64,000 nucleotides of DNA from Cellvibrionaceae bacterium. Its GTDB lineage: Bacteria; Pseudomonadota; Gammaproteobacteria; Pseudomonadales; Cellvibrionaceae. The stretch is from contig JANQJP010000001.1 of the NCBI GenBank assembly GCA_028281575.1, positions 44,385-108,384 of the forward strand. Reading direction: 5' to 3'. The position numbers were made by a program, and so were the translations under genes. Under the pieces are notes generated by a model. That model saw only the letters and a list, made by a program, of their open reading frames with translations. It had not been told where the DNA came from and searched no databases. Of this stretch, positions 1-8,367 are shown one piece after another; the stretch's first letter is position 1, and each line of letters begins with the position of its first letter.

Positions 1-564
1 AGCGCGCTCGCTCGCCATTGTGGTGTGCCTGTCTACATGAGTGCAGGTACGTGTATTGCCGGAGGCTTCTCATCGCTCGAGGGTGTACGCATTATCAGTG
101 CTAACGAACCATTTAGCGCAGGTGGCTTTGGTGTATTGCCGGTTACTGTGCCTCATGATGCACGCGAGCCACTTCAGTTCGTTGTGAGTCACGCTGAACG
201 CAAGTTGGGTATTTTGACTGACTTGGGTTCCGTCAGCCCGGCAGTACTCGATAGTTACTCGGGTTGCGACGGGCTTTTTGTCGAAGCAAATCACGATGAG
301 TATATGTTGGCGGCAGGTCCTTATCCCCCGAGTTTGCAACGTCGGGTTGGCGGTCCATGGGGGCATTTAAATAATCAGCAGACACTGCACATGTTGCGTA
401 ACATCGACTTGAGCCGTGTTCAACACTTGGTCGTCGGCCACATAAGCAAAAAAAATAATTCGTTGTTGAAGGTTCAGTCAGCTTTGCAGGAAATCTCAAA
501 CGAGATAGGCGAGGTATATTATGCCTGCCAAGATCAGGGTTTTGCTTGGTTGCACCTTCGCTAG
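1..564 (+). CDS. MBL-fold metallohydrolase, C-terminal part (YycJ/WalJ-like)
   Basis: The reading frame is open from base 1, so the gene starts before the window; 187 C-terminal residues are visible. They fit the second half of a metallo-beta-lactamase-fold hydrolase of the YycJ/WalJ type: a TDLGSV segment carrying the metal-bridging Asp, an FVEANHD segment, and a late GHISKKNNS motif matching the family's H-L-S-x-x-N-N ending. The N-terminal HxHxDH metal site would lie upstream and cannot be checked. Members are predicted cytoplasmic phosphodiesterases or exonucleases; the substrate here is unknown. A long AT-rich gap follows, so this is probably the last gene of its transcript. Family call is fairly secure, specific function is not. 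Confidence 0.8.
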   Translation, partial: SALARHCGVPVYMSAGTCIAGGFSSLEGVRIISANEPFSAGGFGVLPVTVPHDAREPLQFVVSHAERKLGILTDLGSVSPAVLDSYSGCDGLFVEANHDEYMLAAGPYPPSLQRRVGGPWGHLNNQQTLHMLRNIDLSRVQHLVVGHISKKNNSLLKVQSALQEISNEIGEVYYACQDQGFAWLHLR

Positions 565-1100
565 GGCCGTTGGTCTATAAGATGACGAACTTTAACCTGT
601 CAAATTAATACTTAAGTGCTGTATCCCTTTCGTTTCTTCATGTGACAGTTTGCTGACATAATTGTTACCGTATGTGAGTGGTTACTATCGGTCCAATATA
701 TATTTTTGCGTCTATTTCGTTGAACCTTTTCCACACATGTAACTGTTGTTCCCAAATGTCGAATATTTTCTACTCAATTTTTAATTAAATTGCTGTTGAA
801 TTTGATAAGTTATTGAAAAATAAAGATTTTTTTATCTTTGTATGTTTTTGCAACAAATTGAACTACCCACTGTATTTATGGGCTTTAAACGCAGGTATGA
901 AGGTGTTTCGCACAGAGTTATCCACAGATACTGTGAGTAAGTTTGAATCTGCAAATACATTTTTAACAATGTGTGTAGACAGGTAGCGTAGCGTTTTTTT
1001 GTCATAGAAAAGACATCTAGCTCAACATGAACTGCAAAACTAAAAAGCTGCATTATACTTTTAGACAAATAGCAATTAAGACTTTTGCAGGGGAGCTCTT
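565..1100. other. AT-rich intergenic region
   Basis: This 536-bp gap separates the MBL-fold gene from the PilZ gene. It is visibly AT-rich, with A/T runs around 770-840. It holds one perfect DnaA-box sequence and no supportable gene. I see no tRNA-like fold and no clear terminator. The promoter for the PilZ gene is presumably in its right part. Confidence 0.5.
918..926 (+). promoter_or_regulatory. Single perfect DnaA box
   Basis: TTATCCACA matches the DnaA consensus exactly and lies in AT-rich non-coding DNA. A single 9-mer can occur by chance. No cluster of boxes and no origin-linked genes (dnaA, dnaN, gidA) are present, so this is not evidence of an origin. Confidence 0.35.
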
Positions 1101-1373
1101 GTGGAAGAGAGAAGAAAGTATGAGCGAAGGGCCTCATCTATCCGAGTAGAGATGGAACACCCTTCTTTTGGCAAAATTATTGGCTCGACGACGGATATTT
1201 CCGATGGGGGGGCCCAGGTAACCATTGAGAAAGTTGTCGCCCCGCCCGTGGGCACTGAAGTGAATGTTGTATTCAAAAAGATGGTAGGTATGATTAACGA
1301 TAAGCCCGTTGCGATGAAAGTAATGCATTCATCCAAGTGCACGCTGGGTTTAATGTTTTTACCCCGAACTTAG
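1101..1373 (+). CDS. Single-domain PilZ protein (putative c-di-GMP binder)
   Basis: A 90-residue protein that is essentially one PilZ domain. The N-terminus has the Arg-rich motif (RRKYERR, residues 4-10), followed by DISDGG near residue 32, matching the (D/N)xSxxG half of the c-di-GMP site. The GTG start at 1101 is supported by GGGGAG six bases upstream. PilZ proteins bind cyclic di-GMP and act through partner proteins in motility, exopolysaccharide or biofilm control; the partner is not visible here. The stop overlaps by four bases the stop of the convergent lipoprotein gene. A HD-GYP protein and a CsgD/VpsT-like regulator elsewhere in the window fit a c-di-GMP network, but a link is only inference. 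Confidence 0.8.
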   Translation: MEERRKYERRASSIRVEMEHPSFGKIIGSTTDISDGGAQVTIEKVVAPPVGTEVNVVFKKMVGMINDKPVAMKVMHSSKCTLGLMFLPRT

Positions 1374-1840
1374 TCCTTTTCTATATTAGGTTGGCAATGC
1401 GATGGCACTTCGATTGCCTCGACCTTTTTAAGCTGATCCAGGTCTTTGCAAAGCAGATTGTCATTACCTTTGAGGTTTAGATGCCGGAGTTCGTCTAACT
1501 CAGTGAGTTGCGCGATACTGGCGACGTTGTTTTCTGCTAGTCCCAATTGATTAAGGTTTGTAAAAATCTCGATGCCGTCGAGGCTGTTTATTGCGCCTGG
1601 AGGGCAGAGTAAACGCTGCAGTTGGTCTGCTCGAGTAACATTTTCTTCAGCAATAGCACTCTTGACGCAAGTTCTCAGGAATGGGTCGCTAATGCTGAAG
1701 CCGGAGAAGAGGGGCGGCGGCGTATAGACGACTCTATCATTGATAGAGAACTCGTAGCGCGAGCAAGAAATTAAAGAGGTAAAAAGCGTCAAAAACAAAA
1801 AATAGCGTATGAGCACCGGATAGTACTTTAATTGGAACAT
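1370..1840 (-). CDS. Leucine-rich-repeat lipoprotein
   Basis: I start this at the ATG at 1840, which has GGAAA seven bases upstream and gives a lipoprotein signal at the N-terminus: a hydrophobic stretch ending LFTSLISC with the lipobox Cys. The upstream in-frame extension to 1933 lacks an RBS and would overlap the neighbouring gene. The mature part has a central Cys pair and two or three short leucine-rich repeats (INSLDGIEIFTNLNQLGLAE, then ELRHLNLKGN). It is probably anchored to a membrane in the envelope and used for protein-protein contact. It follows the BNR-repeat gene on the same strand after about 75 bp, so the two may be co-transcribed. Function unknown. Confidence 0.65.
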   Translation of the reverse strand: MFQLKYYPVLIRYFLFLTLFTSLISCSRYEFSINDRVVYTPPPLFSGFSISDPFLRTCVKSAIAEENVTRADQLQRLLCPPGAINSLDGIEIFTNLNQLGLAENNVASIAQLTELDELRHLNLKGNDNLLCKDLDQLKKVEAIEVPSHCQPNIEKD

Positions 1841-1916
1841 CGCTGTTTCCATGCAGTTCTGATAGGGTACATCATATCTAAAAGTAAGTTTTGCTAATAC
1901 TCTAGTTGATGGCCAT

Positions 1917-4004
1917 TTACCCGTTGGTATCATTCTTTATTTTTCCGGCCATCGCGACCACGGAGTCGATAGGCACTTGGGGTTGCTTGCCAAACTCTAT
2001 GGAAGGCGTGAGTAGGCTTACCAATGTTGCTAAATCAAGGCTACTGTGGTCCTGTACTGAGAGCGAATTAATAAGCTGTAGAGCTTGTGCTCTAGACAAA
2101 TAAAAGTCTGACAGTTTGATGTTGTAGCGGTAATTTGTGAGAAGTATCTGAATAAAAAAAACGATGACTGCTAGGACAGAAATACGTACCGCTAGCTTTT
2201 CAGCTCTTTTTCCCAGCGTTGATTGCTCTTTTTCAAGCAGGGATTCTTTAAAGTTTTCTGTCTTTTGGTTTAAGTTTTGAAGTAGAGAGAGGCGCGCGTA
2301 TTCATTTTTATATACTGTTTTTGAAAGTAGCTTAGCTAAATTTTCTACATTTTCAGAGGATATTTCTTTTTCGAGGTTATGTAATGTGTGCAACCGCCCA
2401 TCACTGGTAATAATTGTTCCGCTTCCATCACCGGAAAGGCCAAGCCCACTTAAATATTCCCCATTCGTCAGAGAGTTATGCGCATTCCAGGTAAATCCAT
2501 TATCTATGGATACAAGTAGTTTTCCAGATATCCCTGGGATTATGCCGATACCTGCACTAGAAAAAACTGCTTTACCAAACCCCGTATCTTTGAATTGCTC
2601 TAGTTTTTGCCATGTTAGGCCCTTGTTTCTCGATATAAGCGGAGTCTCGAAATAATTGCTTGTAATAACGCCAATACCGGAGCTAGAAAAAACAGGTTGT
2701 GTTAAGTCGGCGACCACATTTAAATTTTGATTGTGCCATGTCAGCCCGCCATCTTCAGATACAAGTAATGTTCCCGAGTTTCCCGTGATTACGCCGATAT
2801 TTGAATCAAAGAAAACTGGACGTCTAAGGTGTGCATATGAAAACGAGTTTTGTGCTCTCCAGGTTAAACCTCCGTCTTCAGATACTAGGAGAACACCGAA
2901 GTCACCGGTAATAATGCCAATATTGTTATCAGAAAAAATCGGTTGGTTAAGGTTTGCTTCTGTAAAGTTAGGTAGGTTTTTCCATGTCATTCCGTTGTCG
3001 TCTGATACAAACAACGAGCCTGATTCGCCGGTAATTACGCCTGTGCCAGTATGAGAAAATACCGGTTGCCAAAGGCCTGTATCTGTATTTGTATTCTGAT
3101 TTGCCCATGTGGTTCCGCCATCATTACTAGTTAGTAAGGTACCAGATTCTCCAGAGATAATGCCAATTCCTGCTTTGGAGAAAATTGGTGGCCAAAGATC
3201 GCCGTGTACTTTGGTATCGATAGCTTTCCAAGTATGTCCACTATCCAAAGAAATTAAAACTGCTCCAGACTTGCCGGCGATAACGCCGATACCAGAATCA
3301 GAGAATACAGGTTGCCATAGATCGCTTTTGGTAAGGGGGTCCTGCAGTTGCCAGGTTAACCCATTATCGTTAGAAATTAGAAGTGTTCCAGATTCGCCAG
3401 CGATGACTCCTGCACCACTGTCTGAGAAAATTGGTCGATGAAGCAAGCTGCTAGTACCAGTCTCTTTATTTTGCCATGTCATTCCACCATCAAAAGAGAC
3501 CAGCAATGAGCCGTATTCTCCGGTAATAACAAGGTTGTTAGTGGTAGCAAAAGTTGGTTTACTTAAGTAACCAGTGGTTTTCGAGTTGTGCTTTTTCCAG
3601 GTTTGACCTCCATCATTTGTAGTCAAAAGGGTACCCGATTCTCCGGTAACTATTCCTGCACCGTTGTTATAAAATTCGATATTCAGTGAATATACTCCAT
3701 AAGGAAGTGTACTGTTGGGTTTAGTAACAAATGTAACAGGTGGTAACTGCGACTTGATATTTGTTATCTGCTGTTGAATTTTTTGTATCTGAGAATCTAA
3801 TTCCAGCGTAGATGTTTGTGGGTACAGGTGACGATCCAATTTGTCTAATCCATAAGGGAGAAAAACCACCACGCCAAGGCCCACAATTAGGAGCAGATAT
3901 ATACTACGTAAAACAAGATTTGCATTCTTTTTTAAACTTTGACTGAGAGTAGAAAAGTTTTCGGCAATAGATAATAAGTCTTTTTCCGAAGCTTCGAGTT
4001 TCAT
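1917..4004 (-). CDS. BNR/Asp-box (YCF48-like) repeat membrane protein
   Basis: About 695 residues. A hydrophobic segment near residues 35-55 (LLLIVGLGVVVFLPYGL) and another near 620 (AVRISVLAVIVFFIQILL) bracket a large domain of about ten tandem 41-residue repeats. Each repeat has the pattern G-x-G-x-I-x-G-x-x-G-x-L-L-x-S-x-D-x-G-x-T-W, the Asp-box signature of BNR/YCF48-type beta-propellers. The domain is therefore probably periplasmic and held at both ends, with a cytoplasmic C-terminal tail. The ATG at 4004 has GGAAG 11 bases upstream; in-frame ATG 4022 and GTG 4031 are alternatives. No catalytic sialidase residues are evident, so a binding or assembly role is more likely than hydrolysis. 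The adjacent LRR lipoprotein is a possible partner. Confidence 0.75.
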   Translation of the reverse strand: MKLEASEKDLLSIAENFSTLSQSLKKNANLVLRSIYLLLIVGLGVVVFLPYGLDKLDRHLYPQTSTLELDSQIQKIQQQITNIKSQLPPVTFVTKPNSTLPYGVYSLNIEFYNNGAGIVTGESGTLLTTNDGGQTWKKHNSKTTGYLSKPTFATTNNLVITGEYGSLLVSFDGGMTWQNKETGTSSLLHRPIFSDSGAGVIAGESGTLLISNDNGLTWQLQDPLTKSDLWQPVFSDSGIGVIAGKSGAVLISLDSGHTWKAIDTKVHGDLWPPIFSKAGIGIISGESGTLLTSNDGGTTWANQNTNTDTGLWQPVFSHTGTGVITGESGSLFVSDDNGMTWKNLPNFTEANLNQPIFSDNNIGIITGDFGVLLVSEDGGLTWRAQNSFSYAHLRRPVFFDSNIGVITGNSGTLLVSEDGGLTWHNQNLNVVADLTQPVFSSSGIGVITSNYFETPLISRNKGLTWQKLEQFKDTGFGKAVFSSAGIGIIPGISGKLLVSIDNGFTWNAHNSLTNGEYLSGLGLSGDGSGTIITSDGRLHTLHNLEKEISSENVENLAKLLSKTVYKNEYARLSLLQNLNQKTENFKESLLEKEQSTLGKRAEKLAVRISVLAVIVFFIQILLTNYRYNIKLSDFYLSRAQALQLINSLSVQDHSSLDLATLVSLLTPSIEFGKQPQVPIDSVVAMAGKIKNDTNG

Positions 4005-4031
4005 GTGTGTATCAACTTCCATATATAGCAC

Positions 4032-4403
4032 CGTTGTAAAACTTTTTATACCAATTTTCCCGGGAAATACAAAGTTTAGCAGCGTGAATTTGTAGTGGAA
4101 TACTTATTTTAATAATACTGGATATTTATTGATGAATGTCAGCGGCACGCTTTAAAAGACTACACCAAATATGTCAAGATGAATGATTTCAGTTTATCCA
4201 GGAAATTTGCAATGAGATTCAGTTAAGACCTGTCTTGATTGTGTCTATATCTATTAGATTTGGCGAGAGGCTATTGGTTGAAGGTTTTTCGTTCCTCCCG
4301 CTTTGCTCAAATGCCTAAAATTCTACCCGGTGCAATTGCCGGGTTACTATGCGTGTGACGATGTGCTGTATCATGGCTGCTAAATAAAAAAAGAGTTTAT
4401 AAA
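4032..4403. other. Intergenic region between divergent genes
   Basis: This 372-bp region lies between the divergent BNR-repeat gene and rsmJ and should hold both promoters. The only structure I see is a small inverted repeat, ACCCGG/CCGGGT with an 8-base loop, at about 4325-4344, 60 bases before rsmJ. No gene is supportable. Confidence 0.4.
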
Positions 4404-5234
4404 ATGACAGTGGCACCCACAGGGCATATTGGTTTACGCGTCGTGAGTGAGGCGGCGCGATTCGATACGCGCGCGCAATATTTTGCAGAAAGCATGGGTG
4501 TGCCTTGTGTGTCCAGCAATAACAAAGCGGATTTGACGGCTTCTGACAGTACTTACCTTCTTCATTTTTCAGATAGTGGTGTTTTTTTGTCATGGTTCGA
4601 GGGAAAAAAATCTCTGAACCTTAAGTTGGATTTTATTGCGGGAGCCAATCGACACCGGCGCAAATTTGGCGGCGGTAAAAGTCAAATGCTCGCTAAAGCG
4701 GTTGGTATTCAATCGAAATTCAAACCTTGTATCTTGGATTGCACCGCAGGGCAGGCGGGGGACGCGTTCGTTTTCGCCGGCTTGGGATGTCAAGTAAGAA
4801 TGTTGGAGCGGTCGCCAATCGCACATTTGCTGCTCGAAGACGCGCTTCGGCGAGCGGCGATTTGGGCAGAGCAAGAGGACTCTTTGCTCGCAGATATCTT
4901 GCAACGGATGGAGCTGGTTTTTAGCAACGCCTTAGATTGTCTGGATGCATCTGACGATTCAGCTGATGTTATATATATCGATCCAATGTTTCCTGAACGC
5001 AAGAAAAAAACAGCACTTGTAAAAAAAGAGATGCGCGTTTTTCACGACCTGATCGGGGGTGATGAGGACGCAGATAGCCTGCTAGGCAGGGCCTTAGAGA
5101 AGGCTCAATATCGCGTGGTGGTTAAACGGCCGAGAATTGCGCCATTTTTAGGTGCTCTTGCACCGACCTACCAATTGAGTGGCAGGTCAACGCGTTTTGA
5201 TATCTATGCGCTAAAGCGTATGCCTGCGGAATAA
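4404..5234 (+). CDS. rsmJ: 16S rRNA (guanine(1516)-N(2))-methyltransferase RsmJ
   Basis: Class I SAM-dependent methyltransferase that modifies G1516 of 16S rRNA. The SAM-binding motif LDCTAGQAGDAF is near residue 112 and the catalytic-type motif IYIDPMFPERKK near residue 190. The C-terminal part (VVVKRPRIAP, then STRFDIYAL) also matches RsmJ. At 276 residues it is slightly longer than the E. coli protein because of the N-terminus. The ATG start has GAG nine bases upstream. It stands alone and converges on the small membrane protein gene at 5249. Confidence 0.92.
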   Translation: MTVAPTGHIGLRVVSEAARFDTRAQYFAESMGVPCVSSNNKADLTASDSTYLLHFSDSGVFLSWFEGKKSLNLKLDFIAGANRHRRKFGGGKSQMLAKAVGIQSKFKPCILDCTAGQAGDAFVFAGLGCQVRMLERSPIAHLLLEDALRRAAIWAEQEDSLLADILQRMELVFSNALDCLDASDDSADVIYIDPMFPERKKKTALVKKEMRVFHDLIGGDEDADSLLGRALEKAQYRVVVKRPRIAPFLGALAPTYQLSGRSTRFDIYALKRMPAE

Positions 5235-5248
5235 CAGCGGGACCAGTC

Positions 5249-5734
5249 TTAATCGACTGCGCGCAATACGGGGTGCGATTCGACCGAATATCGGGCTTTT
5301 GCCTCTTCATCCTTGTCCGCAACATCAACAACGAGTAAGTGCTCACCGTTTTCGATATCTTCGTGGTATTGCTCGAATTCATGGTTGAGTTTGGCGATAC
5401 CCATAAGACCACCTTCCCATGTGCAAAAGCCCATTGTCGCAGCCGCGATAAACCCTAAGATTGCCCAGCTAACGGAATCTGTAATTCCATATACGTATCC
5501 GCCACCGAGAATACACATGGACAATACAACACCAATAACAGCACCGCGGATTCCGTAATAGGTTAAGTCTCGTTTTGACCAATCTGAAAAGGTGGGGATA
5601 TCGTGCTTAGCTAATTCGCCATCGCTATTACTAAGTACGTGGATATGTGAGCGCGGGATACCGTTGGCTTCCAAGTCTTGTTCTACGGCGTCGAGTTCTT
5701 CTATATCATTCGTGAGGTATTTTAGCTTGGACAT
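5249..5734 (-). CDS. Small membrane protein with glycine-rich TM segments
   Basis: The ATG at 5734 is preceded by GAGGAG at ideal spacing, so the longer frame to 5755 is not used. The 161-residue protein has a soluble N-terminal part (KYLTNDIEELDAVEQDL, then HIHVLSNSD) typical of small ferredoxin-like/flavin-type sensory folds. Two adjacent glycine-rich hydrophobic segments follow (GIRGAVIGVVLSMCILGGGYVYG and AILGFIAAATMGFCTWEGG, near residues 68-110), then an acidic tail. Similar proteins in Pseudomonas are often auto-named NAD/FAD-utilising enzymes without proof. I do not assign a function. Confidence 0.7.
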   Translation of the reverse strand: MSKLKYLTNDIEELDAVEQDLEANGIPRSHIHVLSNSDGELAKHDIPTFSDWSKRDLTYYGIRGAVIGVVLSMCILGGGYVYGITDSVSWAILGFIAAATMGFCTWEGGLMGIAKLNHEFEQYHEDIENGEHLLVVDVADKDEEAKARYSVESHPVLRAVD

Positions 5735-5866
5735 TTTCGACTCCTCGGGTTGCAACCCTCTGGCGTAACACGTTTAATTCTACAGCGTATACGTATGTCG
5801 ATAACTGGTCCGATTAGAGATATTTTTCCTAAAAAAAAGCATGTTAACAAGAAGAAGGAATGAGCA

Positions 5867-6298
5867 ATGGCAGAATCCCTGCGTAAACGCCTCAAAGTCT
5901 ACTATCTAGCCGCAATGGCAGGTATGTTGCTTTCTATCATCAGTTTTAGCTATAACGCGTGGCGTTTGGAGGTAACCGAAGACAATAGCAACCGGCGGAT
6001 GGCATCATTTGAAATGCTGCATCTGCTGGCAGAGCTGGAGCAGGTAATATATGCGGCTCATTACGATAATGATCCTGTTGCAGGTAGTCCGCGCCTGGGC
6101 TGGGTAAAAGTGGGGCTTATCGGCGATCTCAGCTTTTTGCTATCGGCGCCCGTGCAAAATCAAACGGTTAATCTGCGCCAGGCCTGGGCTAAAAACTGGG
6201 AGAGTGTGTCAAGTACCCGGTCGGTAGTCGATGCTCTGGTTGAAGAGATAGATTTGACGCGAGCCCGCATAAAGGACGAACTCGCTGATCTGGAGTAG
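5867..6298 (+). CDS. Hypothetical single-pass membrane protein
   Basis: A 143-residue protein with a basic N-terminus (RKRLK), one transmembrane helix near residues 13-31 (LAAMAGMLLSIISFSYNAW) and a mainly helical remainder. The start is supported by AGAAGGA just upstream. The likely topology is N-in with the C-terminal helices outside the inner membrane, as in the sensory part of a chemoreceptor but with no signalling domain. It is followed at 12 bp by the convergent anti-sigma gene. Function not recognised. Confidence 0.65.
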   Translation: MAESLRKRLKVYYLAAMAGMLLSIISFSYNAWRLEVTEDNSNRRMASFEMLHLLAELEQVIYAAHYDNDPVAGSPRLGWVKVGLIGDLSFLLSAPVQNQTVNLRQAWAKNWESVSSTRSVVDALVEEIDLTRARIKDELADLE

Positions 6299-6309
6299 TA
6301 CTGTAAAAT

Positions 6310-6987
6310 TCAACCTGGTTGAAACGATAGGAAAGGATTAATAAGTTTACCCAGCACGCCTGTCAGTCGCACCGGTGCTTCCACCACGGACAAGCATAAG
6401 CAATCTTGATTTTGCGCTGCGGTAGGTCGATGTTTCTGGCCCGGTTCACGCATCATAAAGTCGCCAACGTTATATGTGCCGTCCTCGTCAGAAAAGCTAC
6501 CCTGCAAGATTACAGTGACCTCTCGTCCACCGTGATCATGTTCCGCGACTTTTGCACCCCGGCTTATCTTATGTAGACACACTTCGTATTTATCCTGGCC
6601 GGTTGTCAACTGCGCCTCACGAAGCGAAGGAGACACGCGCCGCCATTTAATGCGTTCTTTGGGTAATAGTTTGCGCACAATCTCTGGAAGTTCGCTGTTA
6701 TCTTCAAGTTTGGCACCTTCGGTCACACCTTTACTTTCTTGTTTTGGCAGTGAGCGAATTTTTTGCATAAGCGAATCAAAGTCGCTGGGTGTATTCGCAC
6801 TCATATCAGATGAAGCAGGCGCGCTTTCATTCAGAAGTGCAGCACCTACCATATTGAGCTTGGAAAGCTGCCGGCGGCACTGCGGGCACATGGCCAAGTG
6901 CGCTTTAACGCTTATTGAAAGTCCCCAATCGAGGGATCCAGCAGCATACTCGGCTAACAGGTTCTCATCGGGGTGAAATGTAATCAC
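6310..6987 (-). CDS. chrR: ChrR-family cupin anti-sigma factor
   Basis: 225 residues with the two-part architecture of ChrR. The N-terminal zinc anti-sigma domain has H-x3-C-x2-C (HLAMCPQC, near residues 31-38). The C-terminal cupin has the metal-site pattern HDHGGRE followed by a late GQKHRP (near residues 151-187). In Rhodobacter ChrR holds its ECF sigma factor and releases it on singlet oxygen or organic peroxide stress. The GTG start has GAGGT eight bases upstream, overlapping the stop of the sigma gene, so the two are translationally linked. The divergent lipid-modification operon next door is the expected regulon. Confidence 0.88.
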   Translation of the reverse strand: MITFHPDENLLAEYAAGSLDWGLSISVKAHLAMCPQCRRQLSKLNMVGAALLNESAPASSDMSANTPSDFDSLMQKIRSLPKQESKGVTEGAKLEDNSELPEIVRKLLPKERIKWRRVSPSLREAQLTTGQDKYEVCLHKISRGAKVAEHDHGGREVTVILQGSFSDEDGTYNVGDFMMREPGQKHRPTAAQNQDCLCLSVVEAPVRLTGVLGKLINPFLSFQPG

Positions 6988-6997
6988 AAAACGTACC

Positions 6998-7612
6998 TCA
7001 ATTTACATCTATGGTTGCTTGCAAACGTTTTAGGCCCAGCCTCACGCGTGATTTTACTGTGCCCAGAGGAAGCTCCAGCTCACTGGCTATTTCAGTATGG
7101 GATTTGCCTTCCATATAAACTTTTTGTAGACATTGCCGCTGTTCTGATGGCAGGGTTTTCAGTAGGTGTGCAACTTGTTTTTCCGTTCGGCTTTGGTGCA
7201 AGTAGATATAGGGTTGGCTACCATCGTCTTCATCCCAAATATCTTCTGTCGTTAATGGGTCGGTCTGCGCATCCTGACGTGCGTGCTTGCGCAGAAAATC
7301 TATGCGCGCATTTCTGGTTAGCGTGAAAATCCAGGTACTTGCGGCGGCTTTAGACGAGTCGTAACTGTGTGCTTTGAGCCACACTTTCACCATCACTTCT
7401 TGCACTAACTCTTCAGACGTTTCCAGTGCCATGCCTCCGCCGTGAGCTTGCAAAAAACCACGAATAAGTGGACTAAAGTGCGTGTGCAAGGCGGCAAAAG
7501 CGTCTTCGTCTTGAGATCTACCCACCTTTTCCAGCAGGTCCGACCAGTGCTTGGGAGAGGGGTTTGAATTTGGTGACGCGTCCTGCATTTGCGTGTTCAT
7601 CTTGGTCAGCAT
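6998..7612 (-). CDS. ECF RNA polymerase sigma factor (RpoE/ECF11-like, ChrR partner)
   Basis: 204 residues with sigma region 2 (EELVQEVMVKVWLKAH to RIDFLRKHARQ, about residues 65-115) and region 4 (LPSEQRQCLQKVYMEGKS to GTVKSRVRLGLKRL, about 150-195). It lacks regions 1 and 3, as ECF factors do. A ChrR-type anti-sigma gene follows after 10 bp, which places it in the group that answers singlet oxygen and peroxides. It likely directs its own gene and the divergent operon beginning at 7902. A TAATCC element upstream on this strand resembles the -35 of such promoters, but I would not call it without more examples. The ATG start has GGA eight bases upstream. Confidence 0.9.
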   Translation of the reverse strand: MLTKMNTQMQDASPNSNPSPKHWSDLLEKVGRSQDEDAFAALHTHFSPLIRGFLQAHGGGMALETSEELVQEVMVKVWLKAHSYDSSKAAASTWIFTLTRNARIDFLRKHARQDAQTDPLTTEDIWDEDDGSQPYIYLHQSRTEKQVAHLLKTLPSEQRQCLQKVYMEGKSHTEIASELELPLGTVKSRVRLGLKRLQATIDVN

Positions 7613-7756
7613 TGTTCCGGCTTATATTAGCAAATACTTGTTGAACTGGCTTTATATACGGAGTAAGTCTGTGTTCCGGATTAACTCAGGGCAATGAAAG
7701 CGGTGTTTTGTCATGCGCTTCTCGCCTAAAAATATTAATTTTTGTAGGAGAAAATT

Positions 7757-7861
7757 ATGAGGCTGGGTGGCATTGTGAGTCTTATCAGTTTATACCTTGT
7801 TGAAATAAAAACCTCGACGAGTCATCTCTCCCGTGGATGCTTGCGTAAATTCAGGCTGTGA
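7757..7861 (+). CDS. Possible 34-residue small ORF before the ECF-linked operon
   Basis: An ATG at 7757 is preceded by AGGAG at seven bases, a better ribosome-binding site than the first annotated gene of the operon has. The product begins MRLGGIVSLISLYLVEIK, a hydrophobic stretch, and ends Arg/Lys-rich. It could be a leader peptide or a real small membrane peptide; it could also be chance. It ends 40 bases before the NTF2-like gene. Confidence 0.3.
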   Translation: MRLGGIVSLISLYLVEIKTSTSHLSRGCLRKFRL

Positions 7862-7901
7862 TAGCGTTGGTGAAAACAGGTGTATCAAGGTGTGGTAGAA
7901 A

Positions 7902-8333
7902 ATGGAGTCAACTGTTAAGCGAGTTCAAAACTTTTTTTGCAATTACGGCTCGGCCGATTTTGACCAACTTGCCCGAATTTATGACCCCAGCGCTGTTTTC
8001 CAAGACCCGGTGCATCGTATTGAGGGCCTGCCGTCAATTCGCGCATATTTTGACGCGGGTAGGCGTGGCTTATTGAGCTGTAATTTTAATTTCAGTTCAG
8101 ATGTGAGTTGTGATAATCGTGCAACATTGGTCTGGCGCATGGATTATGCACACCGACGACTTCGCGGCGGTAAAAAACTCAGCTTAGACGGGTGCAGCGT
8201 TATTGCGTTTGATCAGTCATCTGGCCTCGTGCTTGAACACCGCGATTATTTTGATATGGGTGCTATGTTGTATGAGCATATTCCATGTTTGGGTCAAGTG
8301 GTTGGACGTATTAAACAAACACTTACAACGTAG
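7902..8333 (+). CDS. NTF2-like (SnoaL-type) protein
   Basis: 143 residues with the NTF2-like cone-shaped fold pattern: an N-terminal helix (RVQNFFCNYG), the LARIYDPSAVFQDPVHRIEG signature near residue 25, and a later WRMDYAHRR strand. Small proteins of this type are enzymes or binding proteins for hydrophobic substrates. It is the first recognisable gene of the operon divergent from the ECF sigma/ChrR pair. The same set of neighbours (SDR, FAD oxidoreductase, DUF1365, CFA-like methyltransferase) recurs with ChrR in other bacteria, suggesting a role in membrane-lipid modification. Its reaction is unknown. Confidence 0.75.
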   Translation: MESTVKRVQNFFCNYGSADFDQLARIYDPSAVFQDPVHRIEGLPSIRAYFDAGRRGLLSCNFNFSSDVSCDNRATLVWRMDYAHRRLRGGKKLSLDGCSVIAFDQSSGLVLEHRDYFDMGAMLYEHIPCLGQVVGRIKQTLTT

Positions 8334-8367
8334 TTGGTAGTGTCAACAGTCCCCGGCGGAGATTTGT

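Noticed and set aside
565..1100. AT-rich gap with a perfect DnaA box as a possible replication origin
   Set aside because: Only one box, no cluster and no origin-linked genes nearby.
2386..3441. Plus-strand ORFs opposite the BNR-repeat gene
   Set aside because: They are antisense shadows of the repeats; their repetitive Pro/Ser-rich products follow the repeat period.
4325..4344. ACCCGG/CCGGGT hairpin as a riboswitch or terminator before rsmJ
   Set aside because: Only six pairs, no T-tract and no recognisable conserved RNA around it.
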